Positions 54,837 through 63,956 of a stretch of DNA of 64,000 nucleotides are shown in pieces; position 1 is the first letter of the stretch, and the number at the start of each line of letters is the position of its first letter. Location of the stretch: contig JAJDAL010000033.1 of the NCBI GenBank assembly GCA_029261875.1, forward strand, positions 62,001 to 126,000. Reading direction: 5' to 3'. The stretch is from Deltaproteobacteria bacterium (GTDB taxonomy: Bacteria > Myxococcota_A > UBA9160 > JAJDAL01). The notes under the pieces were generated by a model, which saw only the letters and a program-made list of their open reading frames with translations, was not told the origin of the DNA and ran no database searches. Both the position numbers and the translations under genes were made by a program.

Positions 54837-56734
54837 GGGCCGGATCGAACCCCAGGCTCGGATCGGTCGCTCACTTGCGTCATCGTCGGCAGACCCACAT
54901 GCAGCCGGAGGATCCGACGCACTTCCTCCATGGTGGCCGGTTTCGACTGGCACGAGTGCGGCGACCGAACCACCCGTTCGGATTCGACGCCTGCGATGTG
55001 TGCACTCGTGTACTTGACGACGCCGTCGTCCCCTTCCTCGGGGGGGCCATCGCCCTTCACCGAGATGATCGAGTGCGCTTTGATGGTGGGTGCAACCGGA
55101 ATCGCCTGCAGTCCCATGATGAACGGGTGACCCGGAGACATGTTGTCGACCGCGCTCGGCAGAAAGGGACTCTTGGCGGCGTCGAGGTTCCGAGCGACAT
55201 CTGCGGACAGACGCGTGAGATGGAAGGGAAGATGAGTCAGGCGCCGGAGTAGACCGGTGACGAAGCGGGAGGCTGCCAGGAAGCTACCGCGATGGGGCGT
55301 GGAGATGAATACCACCCGAGAGACATTCGGAACGGGATCGACGAAGAAGCCGCGCCGCAGCAAGTCGCGGTTCTCATCGGTCAGGCGCAACTCCTCGAGC
55401 GGTTTTCGACTGACCGCATTCCACATCTTGTCGCCGGTGTGGATGCTTTGCATCTTGACCAGCAGACCGCCCTGGCTGTGCCCGATCAGCACCATGCGGC
55501 GCAGGGCCGGGTCTTTGCCTTCGGGATCGAGTTGCTCCACTGCGCGCCCCAGGGATTCGCGCAAACGCAACGCGGAAAGCGCGATCGGATTGTCTGAATC
55601 GTATTGGAAAAACCAGAACTGGTATCGCTTGCGGACTTCCATGTCGGCATTGAGACGATTGAAGATCTCCGCCCAGCGGACCGCGCTCGACGCTGTGCCG
55701 TGCACGAAAACCACGGGGATCAGCCCCGGCCGATAGGGCGTGGTTGAAACCAAGGGAGGGCGTTCCGCCAAAAGCCCCGACAGTCGCCCGAGGAATCCCA
55801 GGAGTTCGATCTGGATTACGGGGATGCTGGAAAACGTGAGTGCCAACGCGGCGGTAGGCTCCGTCTCCAGGGGAACCGTCTCGCCACCGATCGAAACCGA
55901 AGATTTGTCCCAGGCCAGGTGTAGCTCGAGGTCGGCAGTCAGCGGTTGCCCTTCCACCAGGGTGCGGCGCGCCTTGGAGACGCGCAGCAGGGCGGTGAGC
56001 GGGACCTGCAGCCGCGGCGCAACCATATTGACGCCGGCATTCGCATCTTCGAGTGGCCGGGTCGAGGCGGCCAGTGGCGCTCCGATGCCGGGCCAGCGGT
56101 AGCGCATTGCGAGTCCCTCTACCTCGAGTTCTGCCACCGGAATGAATCGGTGGAGTTCGAGGTTTCCGGCGCGCAGGTCGGCGGGGTCGAAGGCCACGTC
56201 GATCGGCTGCCCGAAGGGCAACGCGAAGCGACCGGACTGAGGCACCACTTCCGAGCCGTCCTCCGACGCGAAGGCAGCCGTCAGCGCCCAGTTGTAGAGA
56301 TCCGCGGCGAGACGCAAGCGGGGATCGAAGGGCCCGGGGCGCGCACCGCCCGACTCTGGAAAGAGAAAGGCATAGGCGTAGATTGCCGCCGCCAGCTGGT
56401 ACTCGCGCTTCTCTTCCTCTTCCCCGTAGAGGAACGACAATTCGGACAGGGCAAAGAGCAGATCGAGAGCCCCGTTCTCGGCGACCATGATTCGATGCAA
56501 CTCAGCGAGCGCCACTTCCGGGCGCTCGTCGTAGTCTTCGAACAAGCCGCGTTCGAGCAGCGCATCACGCGTCGACCAACTTGGCTCGCCATCGGTGACC
56601 GCACTTCGACTGAGATCCTCGTGCGCGACCGATCGGGCGACTCGGTTGGCTCGCACCGGCGACACACATGCGCCCAGCGCCAAGCAGACGACCGACAGCA
56701 CTGCGATTCGCCCCATCCCACTTTCGATTTGCAT
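54833..56734 (-). CDS. Alpha/beta-hydrolase lipoprotein
   Basis: 633 aa; ATG 56734 with GGAGG 5 bp upstream. Lipobox CLALGAC at the N-terminus. A long N-terminal half of helices and beta strands precedes an alpha/beta-hydrolase domain: oxyanion/entry motif PVVFVHGTASSAVRW, nucleophile elbow GHSQGG, STPHRGSFLA, and a late SPHSCQ that may supply the catalytic His. Lipase-like proteins of this type act on lipids or esters at the outer membrane. Coupling to a pentameric channel is unusual: the pair may sense or process the same ligand, which is speculation. Confidence 0.85.
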   Translation of the reverse strand: MQIESGMGRIAVLSVVCLALGACVSPVRANRVARSVAHEDLSRSAVTDGEPSWSTRDALLERGLFEDYDERPEVALAELHRIMVAENGALDLLFALSELSFLYGEEEEKREYQLAAAIYAYAFLFPESGGARPGPFDPRLRLAADLYNWALTAAFASEDGSEVVPQSGRFALPFGQPIDVAFDPADLRAGNLELHRFIPVAELEVEGLAMRYRWPGIGAPLAASTRPLEDANAGVNMVAPRLQVPLTALLRVSKARRTLVEGQPLTADLELHLAWDKSSVSIGGETVPLETEPTAALALTFSSIPVIQIELLGFLGRLSGLLAERPPLVSTTPYRPGLIPVVFVHGTASSAVRWAEIFNRLNADMEVRKRYQFWFFQYDSDNPIALSALRLRESLGRAVEQLDPEGKDPALRRMVLIGHSQGGLLVKMQSIHTGDKMWNAVSRKPLEELRLTDENRDLLRRGFFVDPVPNVSRVVFISTPHRGSFLAASRFVTGLLRRLTHLPFHLTRLSADVARNLDAAKSPFLPSAVDNMSPGHPFIMGLQAIPVAPTIKAHSIISVKGDGPPEEGDDGVVKYTSAHIAGVESERVVRSPHSCQSKPATMEEVRRILRLHVGLPTMTQVSDRSEPGVRSGP

Positions 56735-57044
56735 CCTTGCCTCCCGAATTCTTGAGGTTTTCGGCGCCAACGCGGATCACCCAGAAGGCGGCAGAGTAGT
56801 CCCAAGCGTCTCGGGTTGGCCACTACCGCGCGATACGGGGGCCTCTCACCTTGGACAGCACAGGGTTGTCTGCTCGGACGGGTGACCCGGGTCCCAAGGT
56901 CTCCATCCTGTGAAGCTCGATCTGATGGGCTACATGTCGGCCAAGCGCCTGGTCTTATTGGAATGGGGCATGACGCGTTCCGCGCGGAAGCCCTCGAAGC
57001 AGGCGCGCTGCGGCGAGCGCCGTATTCGAAAAAGGAACTGCCCC
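56735..57044. other. 310-bp divergent intergenic region
   Basis: Lies between the lipoprotein start and the membrane-protein start at 57045. Should hold two promoters; no clear boxes, repeats or RNA gene were seen. The only evident signal is AAGGA before 57045. Confidence 0.35.
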
Positions 57045-57545
57045 ATGTCGACCGTCGCTTGGATCCGCCGGGAGTTGACCGAGATCGGATTGGTCACTGC
57101 CTATTTCCTAGCGTGCTTCCTGTTCTTTCTAACCCTGAAGAAGCTTCTCCTCTCCGAGTACGAGATCAAAACCATGGTCTTCCACACGGCGATCATCAGC
57201 GCCCTGATTGTCGCCAAGGTGGTGGTATTGCTCGACAACAGCGCATTCGGGGAGCGCTTCCGCTCAGGCCGGCTCGCGACGCACGTCTTCTGGCGCTCGA
57301 TCTCCTACACCCTCGTGGTCTTCGTCGTCACCCTGGCCGAGCAACTCTTCGAGCTCTCCCGCGAAGACGCACCCTTCTCCGCCAGCGTCTCCCAGTTCTT
57401 CACCAGCAAGAGTCTCCACCACTTCCTTGCGATGAACCTCTGCGTCGGCCTCTCGTTTCTGGCCTACAACGGCTTCTCGGAGATCGATCGTCTACTTGGC
57501 GAAGGTGGGCTGCGAAAAACCTTCTTTTCGCGCCCGTCCGCCTGA
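57045..57545 (+). CDS. Four-span membrane protein, function unknown
   Basis: 166 aa; ATG 57045 with AAAGGA 8 bp upstream, which marks the start despite a longer open frame. Four hydrophobic segments: IGLVTAYFLACFLFFLTL, VFHTAIISALIVAKVVVLL, ISYTLVVFVVTLAEQLF and HHFLAMNLCVGLSFLAYN. A short conserved-looking loop, DNSAFGERF, follows the second. No family recognised. It is convergent with the next gene. Confidence 0.75.
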   Translation: MSTVAWIRRELTEIGLVTAYFLACFLFFLTLKKLLLSEYEIKTMVFHTAIISALIVAKVVVLLDNSAFGERFRSGRLATHVFWRSISYTLVVFVVTLAEQLFELSREDAPFSASVSQFFTSKSLHHFLAMNLCVGLSFLAYNGFSEIDRLLGEGGLRKTFFSRPSA

Positions 57546-57580
57546 ATCTCGGCGGTGTCCAACGCAGCCGGCGCATGCCG

Positions 57581-58648
57581 TCACAGTCCGGCGCCAAACC
57601 GGTACTGCCAGGCAATGCCCACGTTGTCGAAGTCGCCTCCGATGCGGGCGGTAACGCCGCTCGAGTAGTAGAGCTTGATCGAATGGTAGCGATTGACGGG
57701 AAGCGCCAAGGTCGCGCCCAGGCGGGTGTTCTCCTGCCGGTCGTCTCCTTTGACCCCGTTGATGGTCGTTCGCCCGCCCGTGTAGTAGGTGCCGTCGAGG
57801 GAGATCCAGATCCCCGGTCGCAGATGGTAGATCAGGTGTCCCTGTACCGAGATCAGTGGGTCCTGCTCGCGCCTGGCGCCCAAGAAGTCCCGGTTGTCGG
57901 CGTAGAAGGTGATGTCGGGTGCAAGTTCGAGGGTGAGCGGGCCCCAGGTCTTCGACACACCCAATTGCGGCCGGAAGGCCCAACGGTTGGTTCCGATATT
58001 GAGGATCTTCTCGGAATCGTATTGCCCGAGCGGTGCCCACAGCGCGAAGCTGGCGCCGACGACGACGTCCTGCTCGTAGTTCTTGAACTCCGCCAGCGAG
58101 AGAGCCGGAGCCCCGAAAAAGTTGACGGAGAAACGCAGCCTCGGATCCCCAAAACCCGACACCTTCCGCTCGCCCGCCTGACCGGCGAGCTCGGCCGTCC
58201 CATCGACAAACGCGTAGGGAAGCACGAAGTCCACTTTGCCCGACATGCCCCATACGTCCAGCGTGCGGGCATAGGCGAGTACGGCGCCGTGCGTGTCGAC
58301 CTCCGCGTTCTGCAGGGGAAGAGAGGGATCGGTGGCAACGTCGCCCCCCGAGTAGCCATAGCCCAGGAGTAGGAAATTCAGGCCTACCGGCACGTTCCCG
58401 TAGGCTCGAGGCTCGAGTTCCTGCGCTGCCGCGATGGAAACCGAAAGGCCGAGAAACACGAGCGCCACCAGCGTCGACGAACCTCGCCTTCGAGACCCGC
58501 GAACACGCCTCGGGCTCCCGCCGTCCTTGGGGCGCCGAACGACAATGCGCCGCACCCCACAGAACAGCTGCCGCTGATCCTGCGGGGCCCGATTCCAACG
58601 CTCGTCATCGACCATGAAAGCGAAGGATGCCATAGCCTGGCGCGCCAT
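57581..58648 (-). CDS. Outer-membrane beta-barrel protein (MetA-pathway transporter-like)
   Basis: About 355 aa with an uncertain start; ATG 58648 gives a long N-extension before the probable signal (RGSRRRGSSTLVALVFLGLS ... IAAAQ), so the real start may be nearer the signal. The mature part opens LEPRAYGNVPVGLNFLLLGYGY, then alternates short beta strands: FGDPRLRFSVNFFGAP, VVVGASFALWAPLGQYDS, RWAFRPQLGVSKTWGPLTLE, WISLDGTYYTGG, LPVNRYHSIKLYYSSG. It ends with IAWQYRFGAGL, an aromatic-rich barrel ending. The pattern matches transporter proteins annotated with the MetA phenol-degradation family. Substrate unknown. Confidence 0.8.
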   Translation of the reverse strand: MARQAMASFAFMVDDERWNRAPQDQRQLFCGVRRIVVRRPKDGGSPRRVRGSRRRGSSTLVALVFLGLSVSIAAAQELEPRAYGNVPVGLNFLLLGYGYSGGDVATDPSLPLQNAEVDTHGAVLAYARTLDVWGMSGKVDFVLPYAFVDGTAELAGQAGERKVSGFGDPRLRFSVNFFGAPALSLAEFKNYEQDVVVGASFALWAPLGQYDSEKILNIGTNRWAFRPQLGVSKTWGPLTLELAPDITFYADNRDFLGARREQDPLISVQGHLIYHLRPGIWISLDGTYYTGGRTTINGVKGDDRQENTRLGATLALPVNRYHSIKLYYSSGVTARIGGDFDNVGIAWQYRFGAGL

Positions 58649-58755
58649 ACTTATTTCCACCCCGGATCGGGGCGCCACCCCTGCCAGCCCTTCCATCCTT
58701 TAAGTCGCGAAGAAACCCGACCGATCAGACGAAACGAATCGGATGGGAGAACGCG

Positions 58756-59934
58756 ATGAAAGCCTTTGGACGCCTGGTTCCCGTACTGGCGATTGGAAGC
58801 GCGCTTGGCCTTGCCGGCGTGTTTCAGAACTGTGTCGTGACGAGCGCGTCCATCGCGCCCGTGGGGCCTTCCGCGGATCGTCACCCGGTGGTTTCCGGGA
58901 CAACCGCTACAGCGAACGCCCCGGTGGCGATCTATTTCGACTCCCCGTGCGATACCACTCCCCACGTGGCGGACAATGCCGACGAGAACAAGGCGTTCTC
59001 CATCGAGGTCAGCGTCCCGGCGGGACGCACCACCGCGATCTACACCCACGTCTTCGGAAATGACCAGGAGTGTGTGTTCGTCGGCGAATATACCCACATC
59101 GGCGAGCCCCCCACTCTGTCCTCCAACTACAGCCAGGTGTTCAGCGTCAACCAGGCGCCTACGGCCATCGCCGGGCTGCGCGTGGTAGAGAGCGCTACGG
59201 GGGGCAACATCAACCATGAGAGCGACATCGCGATTCGCATTCCCGCTGGATTCGATATGGAGTGGGATACATCGGATACGAACGCGGTGATCGGCGGGTC
59301 TGCGAGTTCCAAGGTTTCCCCATCGGTCGCGTATGAGAACCCAAGAGTGGTTGTGATCGATGTGACGACCGACTTCGCGGCAGGCGATTCGCTCTCGATC
59401 AGTGGGCTCGCATTCAGAAACTTCACAGCCGCTTCAGCGCCCGACAACCTCGAGCTGTTGGTGGATGGCGACGACGAAACAGCGGATGTCGACAACAAGA
59501 CGGTCACGATCGCACAGCCGTCACTCAGTTCGAGTGCGAACCAGGGCCTGGTCGTCGACCCCAACAACGCAGTCGCGCTGCAACCCATGACGATCACGGA
59601 AGATCCGAGCTACGCGACGATCAACAGCGCCGATGATCTGAGGATTTCCATCCCCTACGGGATCGGCCTTGTGTGGAACACCGCCGATACCATGGTGGTG
59701 CTGGGCGGCACGGCGGCCAACAAAGTCAGTACGAACCTCTCCTATGAGGACTCAGGCCGCACTGCAGTTCTCGGCGTCACGACCTCCTTCGTTCCCGGGG
59801 ACGGGTTGATCGTCAATGGGCTTTCCGCCTACGCGGTCGAAGCCACGGCTCCGTTCCAGCTCGGTCTCGACACCGCAAACGACGGCGGGATCAGCGCCCA
59901 AGACGACAAGGCCATCCAGATCAACGGAAGCTAG
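58756..59934 (+). CDS. Secreted protein with two tandem beta-domains, function unknown
   Basis: 392 aa; ATG 58756 with GGGAG 7 bp upstream; signal peptide at residues 1-22 and possible lipobox VFQNC (Cys26). After an N-terminal beta region there are two homologous units of about 110 residues (about 140-250 and 265-385). Each has D-x-x-I-x-I-P-x-G, W-D/N-T-x-D-T, V-x-G-G-x-A-x-x-K-V-S, and V-T-T-x-F-x-x-G-D-x-L-x-I-x-G-L. The duplicated domain occurs in large extracellular bacterial proteins, but no name is assigned here. The frame stays open after the TAG stop for another 330 nt. Confidence 0.75.
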   Translation: MKAFGRLVPVLAIGSALGLAGVFQNCVVTSASIAPVGPSADRHPVVSGTTATANAPVAIYFDSPCDTTPHVADNADENKAFSIEVSVPAGRTTAIYTHVFGNDQECVFVGEYTHIGEPPTLSSNYSQVFSVNQAPTAIAGLRVVESATGGNINHESDIAIRIPAGFDMEWDTSDTNAVIGGSASSKVSPSVAYENPRVVVIDVTTDFAAGDSLSISGLAFRNFTAASAPDNLELLVDGDDETADVDNKTVTIAQPSLSSSANQGLVVDPNNAVALQPMTITEDPSYATINSADDLRISIPYGIGLVWNTADTMVVLGGTAANKVSTNLSYEDSGRTAVLGVTTSFVPGDGLIVNGLSAYAVEATAPFQLGLDTANDGGISAQDDKAIQINGS

Positions 59935-60048
59935 CCCGGCGAATTCGCGAATTTTCGCTGCGATCTTAGTGACAGACCAGGCGAGAATGCGCCGTCCAAA
60001 ATCAATGACTCGAAAGCAGCCGTATTCGATCTCGCAGCGAGCGGTCCA

Positions 60049-60264
60049 ATGAAGGTAAAGACGAAGGCCATCAAGCGAAACCCAGGGCTTTTCGAATTGA
60101 TCCCGTCCCGAGAAACCCGAATCGTCTTCTTCAACGCACCCCAGAACGAGATCGTGATCGGCGGAGCGACCACCAAGACCAATCAACTCGACACGAAGAA
60201 GTTCGACCGCATCCTCGACGAAATCGACAAGCTGAGACTCGAATTGAACCAGGCGTCGAAGTAG
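60049..60264 (+). CDS. Possible small 71-aa basic protein
   Basis: ATG 60049 encodes a short Lys-rich peptide: MKVKTKAIKRNPGLFEL, a central strand ETRIVFFNAPQNEIVIGG and an amphipathic helical end DRILDEIDKLRLELNQ. Composition is protein-like, but the ribosome site is weak. The frame is open upstream without a stop to the TAG of the preceding gene, so it may be a truncated or eroded gene rather than an intact one. No family recognised. Confidence 0.4.
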   Translation: MKVKTKAIKRNPGLFELIPSRETRIVFFNAPQNEIVIGGATTKTNQLDTKKFDRILDEIDKLRLELNQASK

Positions 60265-60273
60265 TTCGAGGCA

Positions 60274-61692
60274 TCAGGGCCGCACACCCATCGTCGCCGA
60301 GCCATGAGCCCATTGCCGGAGTGTGTTGCTGACACGCTCGAGGTATCCATCGCTGCGCATGACTTCTCGGTAGCCCGGGATGATTCCGACCCACGTGCGC
60401 ATTCGGACGTTCGGGGCGTCCGTGAGGTACAAGGTCGGGAGGCCCATCAGCGCAGGGCCATCCATGCCTGCGGTCGTGACACCGAACTGACCGACCAAAC
60501 CGTGTGCGCGCTTCAGAACCTCGAAGAGTTGGAGCTGCGCGCGTCGCATGTCGGTGCCCTGGAAGAGCGGCTCCTTCCAGAAGAGCGTCAGGTCCACGGC
60601 GCCAGCCGGTACCTCGCCGTGTAGGACGGCGTCGCCGACGAGGATGGGCACGAACCCGGCAGCGAGCGCGCGCCGGCAGAGTTCGAGGAGCTCGGGGTAA
60701 GTCGTGTTTCGCGTCGGATGGTGCACGCCTTCGCGAATCCAAAGGAGAACCTTTTCGTTCGTGGGTGTACGGGCAAGCATTCGATCGGTCCAATCGATGA
60801 TCGTCGCTGGGATCGGCGCGCCGCCAAGGAATGCGGCCCGGAGCGTGCGCTGGGCCGCGATGGGGTCGGCGCGGAAGCCGTGCGCCACGATCTCGGGGAG
60901 CTGCTTGCTTGCACGCGGGCGCGCGCGATACGGAACGAGACGAGCCCCCAGACCGGCGTCGCGAAGAAAGCGCTCCGCCTGAAACGTCTGTGGCTGGTCG
61001 GGCTCGATCTGAATGGCGAGATCCGCGAGGACCGCACCCGCCGCGACGTACCACCCTTCGCCGAAGGAGAAGTCCGGGTCCGCGTGGAAGGTATAGGCGT
61101 GGTTGCGCTCGTCGACGATCCGCCGTGCGTCCCGCGCCGCGGATTCTGCCGCCCGAGCCGCCTTCCGCGCGGTGTCGTGGTCGAGTTCGAGTTCGAGCGC
61201 CATGCGCGCGGCTTCACTCGCAGACGCCTCCGCAACGGTCACGATCGCCTCGACGCGCCGCCAGCCGTCGTCGCAATCTTCTCGCGTCGGCGCACGCTGG
61301 GCGCTTCGCGAGAGCTGGCCCGCACCGTGTCGCGCATCCTGTGCGCGGGCGGTGTGGGCCTCCACCAAAGTAGAATGCGCGCGCGCGATCGTCTCCGGCT
61401 CGAGGTCGCCATTGCCGGCGGCGGCGAGGACGCCCTGCGCACAATCGATCGCGCGCTCGAGCTGGCGTCGATGGCGCTCGCGCGCTCCGGGCAAGTGCAG
61501 CGCGGCGACACGGGACAACTCGTCGGCAAGGATGGCCGCGGCCTCGCGCTCGAGCGCGTGCGCGTCGATTGAGGATCTAAGCAAGGGCGTCACACAAAGA
61601 GGGCATGGGGTCCAGGCGGGGAGTCGAGATCGACCCAGTCTACGCAGAAGTGGGGTCCGCTCAAATGGCGCGGGCGTCACCAGCGGCATCAT
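60274..61692 (-). CDS. Unrecognised 472-aa cytoplasmic-type protein
   Basis: No signal peptide or membrane segment. Start uncertain among TTG 61704, ATG 61692 and ATG 61689; TATAAA lies immediately upstream, so the message may be leaderless. N-terminal part (to about residue 200) is Ala/Arg/Glu-rich helix with coiled-coil character. The second half looks like an alpha/beta domain: KVLLWIREGVHHPTRNTTYP, LAAGFVPILVGDAV, TLFWKEPLFQGTD, FGVTTAGMDGPALMGLPTLY. Alternating strands and Gly turns recall a nucleotide-sugar-binding fold, but no signature can be named. Possibly glycosyltransferase-like; low certainty. Confidence 0.6.
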   Translation of the reverse strand: MMPLVTPAPFERTPLLRRLGRSRLPAWTPCPLCVTPLLRSSIDAHALEREAAAILADELSRVAALHLPGARERHRRQLERAIDCAQGVLAAAGNGDLEPETIARAHSTLVEAHTARAQDARHGAGQLSRSAQRAPTREDCDDGWRRVEAIVTVAEASASEAARMALELELDHDTARKAARAAESAARDARRIVDERNHAYTFHADPDFSFGEGWYVAAGAVLADLAIQIEPDQPQTFQAERFLRDAGLGARLVPYRARPRASKQLPEIVAHGFRADPIAAQRTLRAAFLGGAPIPATIIDWTDRMLARTPTNEKVLLWIREGVHHPTRNTTYPELLELCRRALAAGFVPILVGDAVLHGEVPAGAVDLTLFWKEPLFQGTDMRRAQLQLFEVLKRAHGLVGQFGVTTAGMDGPALMGLPTLYLTDAPNVRMRTWVGIIPGYREVMRSDGYLERVSNTLRQWAHGSATMGVRP

Positions 61693-61943
61693 CCATTTAT
61701 ACAAACGGTGTTTTAAAATAGCCTTTCGACCCGAAAGAACCGAGGGTCGAAGCGCCGGCCGCCAGCAAAGCTTTTCTTGAGGGGTTTTGACCCTATGAGA
61801 TAGTCTAGTGACCGAGGGTCTCGGAGGGGCCTGCGGGTGCTAGTGCTGCGACAACTCGTCTCGGTTTTGTACTTGGGCCCCGGTTTCGCTGCGCGAAGCG
61901 CTCCCGACCGCCGAACACGCTGAAACTGAAGAAGGGGAACGAT

Positions 61944-63956
61944 ATGAGGGCTCGAGATTGGCGCTGGAGCGTTGCGCTGGGGTTGGTCGTGGGATTCGTC
62001 GGTGCGACCGCTCGCCCGGCCGCGGGACAGGGCATCACCGAGATCATCGACGCGATGTTTGGTGTACTCGACACGCCCTCCTTCATCACGGTCAACAACG
62101 CCAACGGCGACGTCTACGTCAGTGCGTTCCTGAGCGATCGACTGTTTCGCATCGAGCCGAACGGAACCATCACGACCGTCATCGATGCGACCGGTGACGG
62201 GGTTACGCAGTTTCGCCAGCCGTCCGGCGTCGTGACGGATGCCGCCAACAACGTCTACGTTGCCGGGAACAACTTCGACCAGGTGTGGAAGATCGAGCCC
62301 AACGGCACCAAGACGCTGATCGCCACCAGTACCGGTGACGGTCAGGGCAACTTCATGCAGCGCCCCAACGACGTCGCGATCGATTCCTCGGGAAACATCT
62401 TCGTCAATGCGCTCGTGAGCGACAACGCGTTCAAGATCGAACCGAACGGCACCATCACGGAGATCATCGACGCGACGGGCGATGGGAGCGGAAACGCGCT
62501 CGAAGAGCCGTCGGGGATCGCCACGGATACCGCGGGCAACGTCTACGTGGCCGGATCCAATAGCGACAACGTGTTCAAGATCGAACCCAACGGCACCATC
62601 ACCGAGATCATCGATGCCGCGGGCGACGGACTGGGGAACCCCCTGGACAAACCCGCACGGATCGCCACCGATGCGGCGGGGAACGTCTACGTGGCCGGGA
62701 TCTTCAGCAATAACGCGTTCAAGATCGAACCCAACGGGACCATCACCGAAATCATCGATGCCACCGGAGACGGCGGAGGCAACACCCTGGGCGGTGGAAG
62801 TGGTGTCGCGACCGATCCCGCGGGAAATGTCTATGTAAGTGGGCGCACGAGCGACAATGTGTTCAAGATCGCGCCCAACGGGACCATCACCGAAATCATC
62901 GACGCCACCGGAGACGGCCAGGGCAACGGCCTCGATCTTGCGGAGGCGGTGGCAACGGACAATGCGGGGAACGTCTATGTGGTCGGGCTCCTCAGCGACA
63001 ATGCGTTCAAGATCGAGCCGGCACCGTCGGGCGTTGAGATCTTTACCGACCAGGCGGCGTTTCTCGCCGCGGTTACCCCCTCCTACCTCGAAGACTTCGA
63101 TCGGTATGCGGACTCCTTCGTGGGCCCCATCGAGATCCTCGGTCCGCCGCCCCAGAACCCGGGGTATCGCTTCGACATCAAGCTGGCCCAACCTTCCGTG
63201 GGAAACACCATCAACCTGACGTTCCTCCCGCCCCCGACCGACAATCAGGTCAGACCCGAGGTCAATCTCGACACGGTGGTTTTCTCGTTTCCCGACAACA
63301 ATATCTTCGCGGTGGGAGGCTTCTTCTTCGCTCAGGACGGCGCGAGCAACCCGGTCGCTAACGAGATCCTGGTCGATACGGACCAAACCGACCCGATGCT
63401 GACCGGCGGCGGCGAGACCAACTTCCTCGGCTTCAAGTCCGACGTCCCCTTCGAGTTTCTCAGCATGACCCAAGCCGTGGCCGTGACCTGGCCGACTGCC
63501 GACGATCTCATCATCGGCGGCGGCCCCCCGCTCGATCTCGATAGCGACGGGGACGAAGCCGCCGATGATCGGGACAACTGCACCGAGGTCAGCAATCCGC
63601 GGGTGGGCATGCTGTGGACCGACACGCCCCAACAAGCCCACCAGACGACCACCGGAAGGCAACTCGACGATGATGTGGACGGGTTCGGCAATGCGTGTGA
63701 CTCGAAGTTCGGAACCGGGGGCCAGTTCGTCGGCGGTGTCGACGTATCGGAACACATCGCATCCTTCAACAAGAACGTCAGCGGAAACAATTGTGGAACG
63801 ACGGGCGACAAGTCGTGTTCACAATTCGATCTCGACGGCCAAGGACAATTCATCGGCGGTACGGACATCGGGATCACGTTCGGAAACTTCAACCAGGAAC
63901 CGGGCCCGAAATGCGACGCGTGCCCGCGATTTTGCGATGGGACGGCTTGCCCCTAG
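61944..63956 (+). CDS. Secreted NHL-type six-bladed propeller with C-terminal dockerin-like module
   Basis: 670 aa; ATG 61944 with GGGGA 6 bp upstream; signal peptide ends near PAAGQ. Residues about 66-353 are six nearly identical 48-residue repeats (KIEPNGTITEIIDATGDG, then IATDxAGNVYVAG), a beta-propeller like NHL/SMP-30 proteins. A central beta-domain (about 365-530) begins EIFTDQAAFLAAV. The end is a thrombospondin-3 loop (DSDGDEAADDRDNC) plus the conserved module QTTTGRQLDDDVDGFGNACD, GQFVGGVDVSEHIASFN, GQFIGGTDIGITFGNFN and the Cys cluster (PKCDACPRFCDGTACP). The propeller may bind a surface ligand; the module is shared with proteins near the RHS cluster. Confidence 0.88.
   Translation: MRARDWRWSVALGLVVGFVGATARPAAGQGITEIIDAMFGVLDTPSFITVNNANGDVYVSAFLSDRLFRIEPNGTITTVIDATGDGVTQFRQPSGVVTDAANNVYVAGNNFDQVWKIEPNGTKTLIATSTGDGQGNFMQRPNDVAIDSSGNIFVNALVSDNAFKIEPNGTITEIIDATGDGSGNALEEPSGIATDTAGNVYVAGSNSDNVFKIEPNGTITEIIDAAGDGLGNPLDKPARIATDAAGNVYVAGIFSNNAFKIEPNGTITEIIDATGDGGGNTLGGGSGVATDPAGNVYVSGRTSDNVFKIAPNGTITEIIDATGDGQGNGLDLAEAVATDNAGNVYVVGLLSDNAFKIEPAPSGVEIFTDQAAFLAAVTPSYLEDFDRYADSFVGPIEILGPPPQNPGYRFDIKLAQPSVGNTINLTFLPPPTDNQVRPEVNLDTVVFSFPDNNIFAVGGFFFAQDGASNPVANEILVDTDQTDPMLTGGGETNFLGFKSDVPFEFLSMTQAVAVTWPTADDLIIGGGPPLDLDSDGDEAADDRDNCTEVSNPRVGMLWTDTPQQAHQTTTGRQLDDDVDGFGNACDSKFGTGGQFVGGVDVSEHIASFNKNVSGNNCGTTGDKSCSQFDLDGQGQFIGGTDIGITFGNFNQEPGPKCDACPRFCDGTACP
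62139..63002 (+). repeat. Six tandem 144-bp coding repeats
   Basis: The coding sequence repeats every 144 bp (phase marks near 62139, 62283, 62427, 62571, 62715, 62859, next at 63003) with high nucleotide identity between neighbours (GCGTTCAAGATCGAACCCAA-like phase start). Each unit encodes one propeller blade. Recent duplication or conversion is likely. Confidence 0.85.

Noticed and set aside
59932..59934. TAG as pyrrolysine codon
   Set aside because: No pyl genes or methylamine methyltransferase context; the preceding domain is complete at the stop.
62139..63002. CRISPR-like periodic repeats
   Set aside because: The 144-bp period is coding, in one frame, with no unique spacers.
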